Numbered from the stretch's first letter, positions 19,944 to 32,518 are shown. The stretch is 64,000 nt of DNA from Tricholoma matsutake (GCA_026075535.2 AP026541.1:11656001-11720000); one strand, 5' to 3'. A program made the numbers and translations. Notes: generated by a model from the letters alone, not told the origin.

Positions 19944-20466
19944 CTCCTAGCCCATATTGACAGCCTCACATCCTATTTGAATGGGGAGGAGGGGAGTGGG
20001 TGGCTGTGGGCATGCATTATGCATTTTTTGTCATAGCAGGTCGTCCCCAGTAGTAAACAACCTAAAAAGCATAAAATACAATTAGTTCATTGATAAAAAC
20101 AAAAAGAAAAAAGAAAAAAACTTATCTGTGGTGCAAACGACAGTTGCCATCATTTGGGCCCGTGTTCCATCCAGTTGGCTCGTTTGAAGGTGGTAGTGAT
20201 GGTGGGAGTGGGCGGGGGAATGGTGGTGGCATGCGTGCACAAAGTGGTGGTGGTGGTAGAGTGGAGGGGAGGGAGGGAGGTGGTGGCATTGATGGTGGTG
20301 GTGAGTGATGAGCTGGCAACCTTGATGACTGTGCTTTATCATACAAAGCCAAACAGTGGTATGTAGTTGCATCAATGGCCACAGACAATGACAGCTGCAT
20401 AGTGTAACGGTAATGCATGTCTGTACTCTCTTACTTAGTCAAGAGGTTACAGTTTCAAATACCATT
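19944..20466. repeat. right part of the host composite element
   Basis: This resembles 57000-57900: a GGATGGGGAGG-like stretch, a minus-strand intron-like segment (about 20060-20130), a palindromic CATTTGGGCCCG half, and a TG/GGT-rich core. It ends in a tRNA-like head with an A box TAGTGTAACGG at 20400-20410 and a degenerate B box near 20448. The GTCC tail is missing, apparently truncated before the Ty3 element region. Confidence 0.6.
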
Positions 20467-20569
20467 TGTGACATTATTTTGCTAAGCTCAAATGGTCTGT
20501 TCAGATGCATGAGGACTGTCCTTGCTCATCTGACCTGGTTGATCATGGATGCAGATGGACAAAATCTGC

Positions 20570-21395
20570 TGATAGGTTGTCTCCTCAGCTCAAAGGCCGA
20601 TTCACCATTTCAACCATATTCTAATCACATCGGCTAACTCCTATGATGTCCCAGATGCAGTGCGACCCAGTCTATCGATTGCGATATCATATTGACCACG
20701 TTGAAACATCATCAGCGACATTGATCATACCAAGAGACCACATCGTACAACCTTAGGACTACCTCGAAAGCCCCTAAGATCCCTCTAACTGACCATTGAA
20801 CATCCCTGATCATCTTCAAACAAACCATGACTGCAATCGAACATTGTTGACTGTTGTCAACCATTGTCGAGCATTATCAATCAATATTGAGAGACTACGA
20901 GCAACATTGGGTGCCACCTTCATTATCTAAATGGTGGAAGACCATGCGCTAGGACATATTCCAACTTGTGCTCAAACCTGCTGATCATAGGTCAACCTCG
21001 TTTCAAGTCCCTATTGCATACAGAACCCACTGGACAGATTATTGCGAGACTTAGCACAGTTTATACACAAAGGACAGTCTCTTTTTAGTTCTTTCCCTTT
21101 ATTACTCCTTCATCATATGATACATCTCTTTCTTCTTTGGATTCTAGTCTCCTTTTTGGCCTTGTGCCTTAACTCATATCTTTTGCCTCATGTTCTACAC
21201 ATGTTTCTTATACCTTTTTAGGAAGTTTCTTTTAAAACATATAAAACTCTGTAGTATCTACTTGGAAATGAAAGAAATCGTCTTCATCTATCGTCTCGTA
21301 TACAGTTCTAAGCATCTGATCAACTTTCTAAAACAATCTAAGTCTCTATGGGTTTTCTTGATCGATGAGAAACCTCTGTGATCATAGCATCCTCA
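20570..21395 (+). repeat. 5' LTR of Ty3 element
   Basis: It starts TGATAGGTTGTC. It shares long identity with 29679-30128, including the TGGAAATGAAAGAAATC segment (21265 versus 30081). The end is uncertain: the right LTR is truncated, so the 3' border near GTGATCATAGCA (about 21385-21395) is a guess from CA termini. Confidence 0.65.
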
Positions 21396-21801
21396 ATTGT
21401 CCTTCAATCCTCTTGTCACTAGCACTAGCAACCATTTCAACACATCCTAGCCATTGACTATAGCCTTCATATACTTTCGACCTATTGAAAGGTCCTCGGA
21501 ATTCACACTTCAACCATTGATGATAGACTCATTCGCTGTCAATCTTGTTGATTGTCCTTGATATCAATTGATACTTGATCGGACTGCACCAAACACCTTC
21601 AGTTCCTATAGCACTACCTTCATGACTAGTACCAACTAGTTATCTTCCCATCGGTTGGACCATGAACACTCAGAACGACTCGCACCCTTCCTTGGACTCA
21701 TTGCAAATATCATTGATTGCCTCATCGGCAGTTTAGGTGGTTTTCCCGGGTTGAGTATCATCATTTTTGGAGCCCACCGCGAGGGTTTCTGAATCATTTC
21801 A

Positions 21802-24333
21802 TTGTCAGACCAACCTCAACTTCCTTGGCTTAGGCCAACACAAGCAAGAAACCTTCATATTGATACTCGCCATGCCTTCGAATCTCTCAAACAATTGGGA
21901 GACATTCTAATTCCTGTTTCCAAAGCAGAATCTACTCATCGTAGACTATTTCCTTCACCTATATCATCACCTTCCACATCGTCATCTACTTCTTTGTCAT
22001 CATCATCAACCTCTTTGTTCATCCTTCCAACAACTTTGACACCTCTACCATCTATTACACAAGTCTTAACCCCTACCCCTAGAGTCATCACATTCATGAC
22101 TACTCAAACCACGATGCCAGCTCGTGGGCACTCGACTGCTCTGAAATTCAACATGACTCAGCCTCGAGAGCTCCGACAATACTTCGAAGAGCTTGAACTA
22201 TTATTCCCGACCTGCGGCATTACTGAATTGAATCTAATGAAGAAACACGCTTGTCGCTACCTCAACATCGACTCTTCCGAACTCTGGGAATCGCTTCCAG
22301 AGTATCAGCCTGGCACATCATTCAATGAATTTCGAACAGCAGTACATAAACTCTATCCCAGCTCGGAAGATGATCGCAAGTGGAGCATATCAGACATGGT
22401 CAAATTAGTGGGAGAACAGCTATGCATTGGGATATTTGATGCAAATGATCTAGGAATGTATTACCATGCATTCTACAACATTACTCACCTTTTGCAAGCC
22501 AAGAATCGGATCTTGGAAGCAGAGCAAAGCAGAGCTCATGTTCGAGGATTCCAACCTGGCTTATGGACTCGAATTGCTCGATGACTCGAACTCAAATTCC
22601 CTGACCACTATCCTGATGATCCATATCCACTCAACGACATTCACGATGTGGCAAAATTCGTACTAGCAGGCTCCAACACATTGAACTCAGTAATCCACCA
22701 ATAGACCTCTTCATCGCACTTGACATCGAACATCAGAAATATGGTCACCTCGTCACCCGGAACTATTACAATTAAAACTGAAGATCTAAATGCAATGTTT
22801 GAACATTTTGCTAGCACCATTGCTACACACATCGCAGGTACTAAAAATCCTTACACTAATTCAGCAGACAGACAGGCACACATCGACGCACTCCTTTGCA
22901 TATTTTGCAGTTTATCAGGACATTTTATCCCTGACTGTATGGTTTGTCAGTCGTACTTGAACAAAGGGAAGTGTAAGCGAAATGCGGAAGGAAAGATCAT
23001 ACTTCCAAACTGACAATTCACCTCTCGAAGTATTCCTGGCAGGTTTATCAAGGAATGCATCAATGAATGGTGGAAACACAACCCAGATGCAACCCCGGCA
23101 GCTACACTCTTATTCAGCATCACACCAATGGCACCTTCAACTTTGACTAATTCAACCTCGGCTGCGATCACTTCGATAACAGAGTCCGATGCTGTTTCTA
23201 CATTGGGATCAGAAACAAAAGGCATTTATCATACTTCGACATTGACAGCTGACTCCGAAGATAGAATAGTGGCTCTCGAGCATGAAATATTCACGCTTCG
23301 AAGTGGTCAACCATTTTTGTGTCCAAACAAAGAGGTTCAAAAACCCCCGTCCCTGCATTGTCAACATCTACAGCTCCAGTCCAGCACCCTCGACATCTTC
23401 ATCGACAATGGTCAACCCTTCGACTTCAACTATGGCTCCAACATCGACATCGACATCGACTTCTCCCACATTGACCACTTCGCCATCAACTACCATACCC
23501 CCAATGCAAACCTTGGTACACCCATATGCATCGGTCAGGGAGAATGCCTATTTGCTACCACACAAAAGGAACTTCACTGGTGCATCAAAGGGTAAAGAAA
23601 AAGATGGACCATCATATGTGACACAGGCACCAGTACAGAATGAGAAAATCATGCACAATATCTTTTTGTGCTCGATGAAGATGCCGATTGTCATGCTTAC
23701 ATTGGCAGAACTGCTCTTGCTATCCCCCGAGGTTCAAACTAAATGGAGAGAACAGGTCACACCAAAATGAGTCCCACAATCCAGAAACAACACAACAAAC
23801 ATGTTTAGTCCTGATGCAATTATTGTGCCTGACCCATATGAGACCTATATTAGCAGTCTCCAACCCAGTGAAATCCCTCAGCCTTTTGTCGTCGCTAAAG
23901 AAACTTCATCAATTAGATCAGTTATTATGGATGTCCATGGTAACAACCAGGTAGAAAGTGTCGTTGATCCCAGTTCCTTGATCATATTGATGGCCAAAGA
24001 TGTCTGTCATGAACTCGGTCTGGCATATGACTCCTCAATTAGGCTTCCGATGCAGTCTGCCAATGGCAAACACACGGTTTAGCACACAACGTACCCTGTG
24101 ATCTCGGCAGAATCACTCTATACATGCAGATACATGTTAATCGCGACCCAGCTTACGATATTCTACTTGGACGACCTTTCAACATCTTAACAGAAAGCAT
24201 CATTAGAAACTATTGGAACAAAGCCCAAACTATTATGATATGCAATCTGAACTCAACTCGGACTGCTACCATTTCCTCAATACCTCGATCGCACCATCAT
24301 CGAAAAGTAGTTTGTGAGGATTTTCAGCATTAG
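21802..24333 (+). pseudogene. Ty3 Gag and protease-like region
   Basis: The opening frame is MSDQPQLPWLRPTQARNLHI. A capsid-like part follows (TQPRELRQYFEELELLFPTC, DDRKWSISDMVKLVGEQ), interrupted by TGA at 22582-22584. After 22720 it continues with CIFCSLSGHFIPDCMVC, which looks like a zinc-knuckle remnant. A Ser/Thr-rich linker leads to a retropepsin-like region (VESVVDPSSLIILMAKDVC, then YDILLGRPFN at about 24150). The usual catalytic D-S/T-G is not intact (VDPSS), so the protease is probably inactive. Several frame changes occur around 23300-23600. Annotated as a remnant. Confidence 0.7.
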
Positions 24334-24639
24334 AGAATGAAATTTCAGAACAGTGTGCCTTCATCATCTCATTCGACTCCTCTAACTCCTCTATATTTAT
24401 CGAGCGCACTGCAAATATCCCTGAAATCGACTCCTCCAAAGAATTATCCACAATGCTTTCTGACCTATATTTATCTGCATGCGACAAGTTCCACGTTCCT
24501 CAAAATGCCTCAATAGTGTTTATACCTATGCAAACTTCTTCATCGTATGATTCCCCTTCCTCAGTTATTTCCAACAATTGCCATTCTAGTTATTTATTGA
24601 TGAAGAAAAAGTATAAACCAGTCACATAGAAGGTCCATC

Positions 24640-26520
24640 CAATCATGGCCAGACTAGCTGATCAATTTTGAATTATTCGACACATCAAGGGTGATCCCCT
24701 CAAAGACATGCCTCCACTAAATCCCCATCCTCCGATATTCAAACCAACTCCCCAATATAACCTTGAATGCAAAAATATTGTCGATCAAAATCATCCAGGC
24801 GATTTCTTATGGCCTCAAGAATGAGACCTCATGCATGATTTCATTCAAAACCAGCATGCAGGGTTTGCATGGATGGAAAACAAACAAGGAGGGTTTTGAC
24901 CAGATTTCTTCCCCCCTATCAAGTTCCCAGTCACCCCTCGCACTCCTTGGGTCAAACATAATATCCCCATACTGCCTGGTTTGTATGAACAGATTTGCGA
25001 GATGATGAAAAAGAAGATTGAAGCAGGAGTCTACAAGTCATTGAACTTGTCATACCGATCACGATGGTTTTGCATTGCAAAGAAAGATGCAAAGTTGCTC
25101 CGAGTAGTCCACAGTCTCAAGCCACTAAACCAAGCACTCAGGTGTCATCCCAATCCTCGAGCATTTAGCCAAACAGTTTGGGGGACGTGCTTGTGGAGGA
25201 ATGTTGGATTTATATGTTGCATTCAATGAAAGGCTCGTATCTGAATCCTTCAAGATCTAACGACTTTCCAGACCCCATTCAGTGCACTTCAAATTGTCAC
25301 CCTACCAATGGGTTGGACAAACTCGGTTCTGATCCTACATGATGACGTCACTTTCATCCTACAACCCGAGGTCCCTCACATCATGATCCCTTATATTGAT
25401 GACACACCAGTGAAGGGTCCAAAATCGGCATATCGAACGATCAGTGGGTCTTATGAAACAATTGTCAACAACTCAGGCATTCGATGATTTGAATGGGAGC
25501 ATTTCAAGAACCTAAATCGCATCATCCAGCACATGAAGTATTGTGGTGGGATGCTCTCAGGACCAAAATTATTTGCTTGTGTCCCTGAAATAATCGTTTT
25601 AGGTCATTGATGCAATATTCAAGGCTGAATGGCTGACCCAACATGTATCGATAAAATTCAGAAGTGGGGTCCATGTCATTCACTCACAGAAGTTAAGGTG
25701 TTCTTAGGAACAATTGGAGTTTGTCAAATTTTCATTCAGAGTTTTACACATTGAGCAGCTGCGCTAATCAATCTTACTTGAAAAGATGTGCCCTTCAAAT
25801 TCGGCCCATCTCAGGTAGCAGCGCAAGAAGATCTCAAGCATGCATTCCTAAACTCACCAGCAATTCAAGCCATCAACTACACCTCAAACGCCCCAGTAAT
25901 CCTCACAGTCGACACATCGAGCATCACCATCAGCTATTTCCTAGCGCAATGCAACCACGATAACCCTCAAAAGTGATACTATAGTCGATTCAGCTCAATC
26001 ATGCTCAACGACCACAAATCCCAGTTCTCACAACCGAAACTCGAACTTTATGGCCTATATCGAGCCCTTGGGGCACTTCATTTATATTTGATAGGGGTAT
26101 GATACCTTATCGTCGAGGTTGATGCGAGGTATATCAAAGGCATGCTCTAAAATCCTGATATTGTGCCTAGTGCTAGCATCAACTGATGGATTGTTTCCAT
26201 TCTAATGTTCCACTTCATGCTAGTTCATGATGCAGGTATGCACCATGGACCAGACGGTCTTTCACAACATCCTCAACAAGCCGAAGATGACGATGTCAAA
26301 GTAGCAGAAGAATTTGGCAACTGGATCAATAAATTACATGGTTTCGTTCACCAAATCAACCCTGTTTCGATTCGACCTTTCCCCACTCATGTGACATATC
26401 CGACTTTCACCCAAGCCTCAGATTTCAGTAAGGGGGAGGATGTTTTGTACAAAGACATACCTCGATCGGACAAAGCAAAGAAAGAAGATTACTGCTCGTT
26501 CATAGATGGTTAGACAATAT
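24640..26520 (+). pseudogene. Ty3 reverse transcriptase and RNase H region
   Basis: Landmarks in order: VKHNIPILPGLYEQ; RSRWFCIAKKDAKLLRVVHS; TLPMGWTNSVLILHDDVTFI; PYIDDTPVKGP with the YIDD active site (about 25395); HMKYCGGMLSGPK; KVFLGTIGVCQIF; then the RNase H part VILTVDTSSITISYFLAQC and PKLELYGLYRALGALH. Many TGA codons fall where Arg is expected, for example 25485-25487. The region cannot encode a working polymerase. Confidence 0.8.
26421..26442 (+). other. internal copy of the polypurine tract (candidate central PPT)
   Basis: TTTCAGTAAGGGGGAGGATG here is identical to the stretch at the 3' polypurine tract (29661-29680). Here it lies inside the pol frame, between RNase H and integrase, reading SDFSKGEDVLYK. 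Confidence 0.5.
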
Positions 26521-26559
26521 GGTGTGACCCCCAAATCTATCAGACACCGAGTACACTAC

Positions 26560-27730
26560 CTTTGTGCAATATTGCACTGAGTTCTTCATAGATTCTGGAA
26601 AACTATGGCAAAAAGATTGTCACAGCGAACACAAGATCATCGTGATTCCAGACTGTCACATCAATATTATCTGGTCATCGCACGACCATATCGGCCACAA
26701 AACGATCTTCGCCATGAAGTCTCACATCGCACTACAATTCTGGTGGCCCAACATGAAAGCTGATATCACATAGTACATCTGAATGTGCCACTACTGTCAG
26801 TTGCAACAAACTCGAAATCTTCTTATTCCACCAATTGTCGCCACCCCTGCCCCTCTATTCGGAAAGGTCTACATTGACACATGCACATGCCACCTTCTGG
26901 CAGATATTGCTATATAGTACAAGGTCGATGTTCAATATTGTACTGGCCAGAGTTCAGGATGCTTCACAATGAAACAGTGAAGACCATTGGCGATTGGATC
27001 TTCAAAGAAATCATTTGTCAATGGGGCTCACTTTATGAGATCATTACTGACAATGGCCCAGCATTCCTTTCTGCTCTCAAATATTTGTCAAAGCGCTATC
27101 ACATCAATCACATTTGGATAAGTGGCTACAATTCTCATGCCAATGGCCTCGTCGAATGAGCCCACTTCGACGTATGGCAATCACTCTACAAGGCTGTCGA
27201 TGGCGACCAAACTCGATGGTCAGTTGGGACATACTTGGTGTTTTGGGCAGAACTGGTAACAGTTCGAAAATGAATGGGCTGTTCTCCCTATTTTGCGATC
27301 ACAGGTTCTCACCCACTCATCCCTCTCGACATCTCAGAAGCAACATACCTACAACTGCCACCCAATTTGATACTCTCCTCCACCGATCTTATAGCCCAAT
27401 GTGCTATTGCACTACAGAAATGCTCAACCAATCTTGAAGTACTCTACTCTAGAGTCTACACCGCTCAACGAGAAGCTGCAAAATGCTTCGAAAGAGTTCA
27501 CAAGCGAATGATTTGAGACTACAATTTCAAAAAAGGTGACCTTGTACTCATGTGAAACACACAGATTGAGAAAGCTCTTAATTGAAAAATGTGAGCTCAA
27601 TATCTTGGCCCACTCATTGTCATCGCACAAAACTACGGTGGCACTTATATTCTTTGCGAGCTCGACGGCTCAGTTCTTCATCGACCAGTAGCTGCTTTCC
27701 GAGTTCTACCCTATCTAGCACAAAAATTGA
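26560..27730 (+). pseudogene. Ty3 integrase region
   Basis: An H2C2-type start (SSHDHIGHKTIFAMKSH, then MCHYCQLQQT), the core with ITDNGPAFLSALKYLSKRYH and NSHANGLVE (the second and third catalytic acids), and a C-terminal GPY-like end (YLGPLIVIAQNYGGTYILCE). TGA codons at 27157-27159, 27514-27516, 27553-27555, 27583-27585 and 27592-27594 lie at positions where related elements are expected to carry Arg. No chromodomain is visible after it. Confidence 0.8.
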
Positions 27731-28347
27731 TTCCCCTTCCTCTGAACTTCTATGATATTGGCGATCATCAGCTTGAACAACTTCGAACAACATTGGACAT
27801 TGACGGAGACATTGACGAAGGCATTCCTGACCTCAACGAAGACAAATGGACCATTTTTCTTTTCTTTTTTTTTACTTGCGATATTGAAACAAATGCTCAA
27901 TTTTATAACAGCGTACTATTACAAGTCGCAATATCATTTGAAATGTGTTTGCGCAAGCTCGATGGGGTTTTTTGGCTATGAAGGAGTTCTGAGCCTTTCC
28001 CCTATGTCTCATTTTGATGAATCGTCCGTCTTACCTTCTTTTTCTTTTTCTCTCCTATGTCTCTTTCAAATATATCTTACATTTCTTGGCTTCGATCATA
28101 TGCGATATTTCTCATTTCAAACATATCTTGCTCAGACACAAGAAAAACAATAAAATTAATACAATAAAACAAACAGCTACTGGGATTCCTCCCACTTCCT
28201 CTCCAACACCTCAATCTCCTCCATCAGCACCTCCACTTCCAGTTTCTTCTGCACCAGCACTTCTGCAAGATACCAACACTGGAGTCGTGCTGCATCCAAC
28301 GCTGTCATCTCCTCCTCGACTGCACCCGCGACCTCAGGTTTGACCTC

Positions 28348-29602
28348 TTATTCTCTAGCTTTCGCCTTTCCCTTTGCCTTCTCCTTCTCAGCTGTCTTTG
28401 GCTTCGCCTTCACTGTTTGTTTTGGACGCTCATCAACTTTCAAGGGCCCAGCCTCCGCATTTTGGATGGGCTGGATAGCCCAGATGTGTACTGCTAAGGT
28501 ATCATACAAATTAGTGATTGTACTCGTTATCAAGAAGAATTACTTACTATGTCTAGGAGTTGACACCTCCGTCGACTCCTCAGTAGCCTTTGTAGCTTGT
28601 TTAGAGCCTGCCATTTTCCTCGACTTGCCTCGTTGGAGTCCACGCCTCAACACTCCCTCCCAGTAGCAGCCTTGCAACCCCTGAGTGCATCACTTGCACT
28701 TGGGTGCACCCTCCTCAACAATGCATTCCAGTGACGTCCTCAGCCTGGTGCAATGATCACACTACAACAAGCGTAATTAGTCTAAATGATATTGACGTAA
28801 AATGATGACTTACTGGCCCTTGGAAGGTGATCAGCTCACCTTCCTCTAGCCGCACCTGCTTCGTGACCACAGGCTCTTCATCCAACTTGTCCTCACCTTC
28901 CTCCTCCTTGTCCATCTTGTCTGCCTTCCTCTTCTTGATGATTTGCTTGATGACCAGTAGGTCATCAACCAGAGGTTCTTCTTTGTCTGGGGCTTTGTCT
29001 CGATTGATCGAGAGGCGCATGAGCTTGAGTGCGGCAGTCCGATCATGAAAATCTTCCTTCAAAACTGTTTTGGCCCAGACTTCAGCCAAGAATGATTGAC
29101 ATGCCTCAACCAGCATGTCTCGTCGTTCCTCAATCCTCTTTACTTTGGCCTTGACAGCCACCTGCCAAGCCTCCCTCTCCTCCTCTCTCCTCCTCTCTTC
29201 CTCTCTCTTCCTCAAATACTCCTCAAAAAGATACTTCCCACCCCACAAAACCCAATCCTCACAAGCAAAAGGTGCGAAGAGGCTGATCACCTTGTCCAAT
29301 GTAGCCTGCACATGGTCATCACATGCATCATTGAATGATCTGATGAGATCGTCATATTCAGCCTATCAACGAGGTTAGGAAGCATATAAACGAAGAAAAA
29401 GGAAAAGACATACCATTTTCTCACAAAAAGCATGACCCCACACCTCAAAGTCGAGTTCTTTGGCTTTGCCAGCCTCAGGCATCAATTTTGCTTGGTTGAG
29501 GATGGGAAGGGTGAGTTCAGCAAGGATAGACATATTGTTGAGGAGGTTGGAGGAGATCGAATGGAAAGAGAAAAGTTCAAACCACGACATGTCTTCAATC
29601 AA
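28348..29602 (-). pseudogene. Antisense spliced gene inside Ty3 element, coiled-coil plus Cys cluster
   Basis: Four exons on the strand opposite to pol. Exon 1 (29602 to about 29413; MSWFELFSFHSISSNLL, ending WGHAFCEKM) is followed by an intron with GTATGTC and TTGATAG borders. Exon 2 (to about 28816) is charged and helical (EYLRKREEERRREEEREAWQ) and ends ELITFQGP. The next intron has GTAAGTCATC and TTGTTGTAG. Exon 3 has a cysteine cluster CDHCTRLRTSLEC, GAPKCK, CTQGLQGC. The last intron has GTAAGTAATT and ATACCTTAG, and exon 4 is Lys/Ala-rich, ending at 28348. The cluster resembles small fungal zinc-cluster domains. A TGA at 28690-28692 falls within it (CK-stop-C). Such a protein could bind nucleic acid, but that is inference. 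Confidence 0.65.
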
Positions 29603-29678
29603 TGATCAACAATGTCACATGACCAGGTTATTTCAGCTCAACTGACCAGGACGGTCAGAATTTCAGTAAGGGGGAGGA

Positions 29679-30128
29679 TGATAGGTTGTCTCCTCAGCTC
29701 AAAGGCCGATTCACCATTTCAACCATATTCTAATCACATTGGCTAACTCCTACGATCTCCCAGATGCAGTGTGACCCAGTCTATTGATACTACCTCGAAA
29801 GCCCCTAAGATCCCTCTAACTGACCATTGAACATCCCTGATCATCTTCAAACAAACTGTGACTGCAATCGAACATTGTTGACTGTTGTCAACCATTGTCG
29901 AGCATTATCAATCAATATCGAGAGACTATGAGGGACATTGGGTGCCACCTTCATTATCTAAATGGTGGAAGACCATGCGCTAGGACATATTCCAACTTGT
30001 GCTCAAACCTGCTGATCATAGGTCAGCCTCGTTTCAAGTCCCTATTTTTAAAACATATAAAACTCTGTAGTATCTACTTGGAAATGAAAGAAATCATCTT
30101 CACCTATCATCTCGTATACAGTTCTAAG
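29679..30128 (+). repeat. 3' LTR of Ty3 element, deleted and truncated
   Basis: It starts TGATAGGTTGTC directly after the polypurine tract and matches the left LTR with an internal deletion. Identity ends at CAGTTCTAAG (about 30128). Confidence 0.8.
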
Positions 30129-30606
30129 TACTTTATGACAGCCAAGAAATAAACTGTTGTCAAGCTTGTTGGTCCCTGTATCTATCCAGATTCAACTTCT
30201 CCTTGCACCACCATCCAGGTTGCAGCATGGGAAAGACCAATGCCCTCTCCCAATATGCAGACCATGGGGATGGCAGCAATGACAATCAAGACATTGTGTT
30301 GTTGCAGCCATACCTGTTCACCATCCAGGCATTGGAAGGCATCGCACCCCAAGGCAAGGAGTGGGACATCCTACACAACATTCATTGCGCAAACCATAGC
30401 AGTTTACATGAGGATGTTGCTGCCCAAGCTATTACAGAACTGAGGAAGGGATCCCTTTCCTTGCATGTGGCAGAGTGGGCTGAAAGGGAGGACTTGTTGT
30501 ATTTCAGGGATTGCATCTATGTCCCCAATGACCCAGACCTTTGCTGGCACATCATATCCCAATACCATGGCTCACCACGTGTAGCCCAGATTCTGATTAA
30601 TTAAAT
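30129..30606 (+). pseudogene. Second Ty3-type fragment (RNase H to integrase N-terminus)
   Basis: The reading YFMTAKK, LYLSRFNFSLHHHPG, SMGKTNALSQYADHGDGSND, IVLLQPYLFTIQALEGIA, YFRDCIYVPNDPDLCWHI belongs to the linker between RNase H and the integrase zinc finger of another fungal Ty3 clade. Cys stands where Arg is expected in several places (CCQACWS, FRDCIY), which fits CGY to TGY change. It is cut at about 30606 by Helitron sequence. Confidence 0.7.
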
Positions 30607-31786
30607 ATGTATATTGGTGGAATGGTGGGGACAGGTAAGTCACAAGTTCTCAAGGCACTTCTTGAGTTTTTTTTCACTGAAAAGGAATCTCACTGGCTCA
30701 TTGCTGTTGCACCAAACAGGTAGTGCTGCTGCACTTTTGGAAGGCTCAACTTACCATTCTGCATTTGGATCAATGTAGACAGTTCACAGTTGTTGAGTAC
30801 ACAGCTTTTGCAAATCAAGTCAAGGCTAGAAGGTGAAAACTATGTATTCCTCAATGAAGTGTCTATGCTATCATGTAGGGACATGTACCTTATTAGTGAA
30901 TGATTGGCCCAAATTCTGAACAACCTTGACACTCCTTTTGGAGGTATGAACATTATTTTTGCTGGGGACTTTGCACAACTCCCTCCTGTGGTTGGTCAAG
31001 AGCACACCTCACTATACAGTTGAACCACTGGGAGGAATGCAGTCTCACTTCGAGATCAAGAAGCTGTGATTGGTAAGACCTTATGGCATCAGGTAACAAC
31101 CATTGTTGTCTTGTGAGAGAACATGAGGCAATGAGTGCAATCCCAGGAACACACAAAGTTTCACAAGGCTCTCACAAATATGTGTTACAAGTCATGCACA
31201 CCTGATGATCTCACATTCCTGAGGAGCAGAGTGTCTAGCAAATTGCCAGGCCATCCATGCATAAATGAAACCCAGTTTTGGAATGTGTCTATCATCACAG
31301 CACTGAATTCAGTGAAGGATGAAATTAATATGCAGGGTTGCATGAGGTTTGCTGCAGAGATGGGCCAGGATTTGAACTGCTTCCATTCCATTGATACAGT
31401 GCGTGCCATCTGGGGAGCCCACTGCTAATGCACAAATCAGTCGTCAGTCAGCAAGCAGAAAGTGTACTGTCAAGCACAGTAGAATTCCAGAGGGCATCCA
31501 ATAGGCACTTTGGAAACAGCCATGCTGTGCAAATACAAAACTAATTCCTGCAAAGCTTTCACTATGTATCAGCATGCCATTGATGATATGGAATAACACA
31601 GCTATGGAGATGTGCATCATGAAAGGGCAGGAGGCATTGTGCATTCATGGGAATCCTCACTCAGTGCTGAGGGAAAACAGGTGTTAGAGACTCTCTTTGT
31701 GGAACTAATAAATCCTCCTACTTCAATTATGCTAGAGGGGTTACCTGAGAATGTTGTGCCATTGACAAAGACAAGTGTCTCTACCT
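30607..31786 (+). pseudogene. Helitron Pif1-like helicase, first part
   Basis: Walker A is GGMVGTGKSQVLKAL. It is followed by the helicase motif STYHSAFGI, FLNEVSM (Walker B, Asp of DE changed to Asn), and MNIIFAGDFAQLPPVVG. Later text includes CYKSCTPDDLTFLRSRVSS and INETQFWNVSIITALNSVKD. Several stops and slips occur (for example at 30640, 30900, 31110 and 31425). It reads in phase into the hAT target duplication CTCTACCT and resumes at 34892. It is the C-terminal half of a replicase like the one whose N-terminal part lies at 1-622, but a separate copy. Confidence 0.8.
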
Positions 31787-32011
31787 TAGGGACTACCGTG
31801 GATGGACCTGGGTCCATCTGGGTGAATATCCATGGATGACATACTAAAGTCCATGGATATGGGTGGCATCCATGGATCATCCATGGGTATCCATATGAAT
31901 ACTACTATTTTTTATGTTCTCAAATGCTCTAATATATGTACCATGGTCTATTAAAATGGTTCAGCAAGGTCAATTACCTGCTGGAGTGCCTTGTTGGCAG
32001 TTGGCACTAAT

Positions 32012-32373
32012 GTTGCCATGACTTCAAGTCAGACTTTTTGATTGCTGTATATCTCTGCAAGCACATCATTGTAGGATGTAAACTAATTGACACAGGGTAC
32101 ATATTTATTACTGCTATCAACAAATCCAAAAATTACCTAAATCAGATCACTATATCTTGAGTTATTGACCAACTAAAATTCCAGCTTTTTGATGTACAAA
32201 GTCAGAATTTTAGTCAGTCAATAACTCAAGATATAGTGATCTGATTATGTAATTTTTGGATTTGTTGATAGTGGCAATAAATATGTACCCTGCATCGATT
32301 AGTTTACATCCTACGATGATGTGCTTGCAGAGATATACAGCAATCAAAAAGTCTGACTTGAAGTCATGGCAAC
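32012..32373. mobile_element. near-perfect hairpin (fold-back MITE), 362 bp
   Basis: Two arms of about 165 bp, starting GTTGCCATGACTTCAAGTC and ending with its inverse, separated by a short loop near 32185. The match runs through CTCTGCAAGCACATCAT and TCAATAACTCAAGATATAGT. The uninterrupted target is visible at 6560-6572 (GGCACTAGTGTTG). A short ACTA duplication is possible. No coding capacity. Confidence 0.8.
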
Positions 32374-32518
32374 ACTAGTTGGCACACATGATGTTATCTA
32401 TTATACTGAGTAAAATTTGTACTTAAGACTGCTTCTTTTAATCAGGAAATGCTTTTACACCAATAAATATTACTTTGAAATACATCTGAAATACCATAGG
32501 AATTTGTACAATTACAAT

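Larger units (their letters stand above)
20570..30128 (+). mobile_element. Ty3/Gypsy LTR retrotransposon, decayed
   Basis: Direct repeats beginning TGATAGGTTGTCTCC at 20570 and 29679 are the LTRs. The right copy is preceded by a polypurine tract (AAGGGGGAGGA) at 29668-29678. Between them, on the plus strand, are gag, protease-like, RT, RNase H and integrase sequences with many TGA codons. A spliced gene runs antisense (28348-29602). The right LTR has an internal deletion (around 29789, missing the left-LTR segment near 20690-20760) and is cut at about 30128, where another Ty3 fragment begins. So the element is a fossil. Confidence 0.85.

Noticed and set aside
22582..27594. Genetic-code change or recoding of TGA as Arg
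   Set aside because: TGA also terminates plausible frames elsewhere and frameshifts coexist with the TGA codons; CpG decay explains both.
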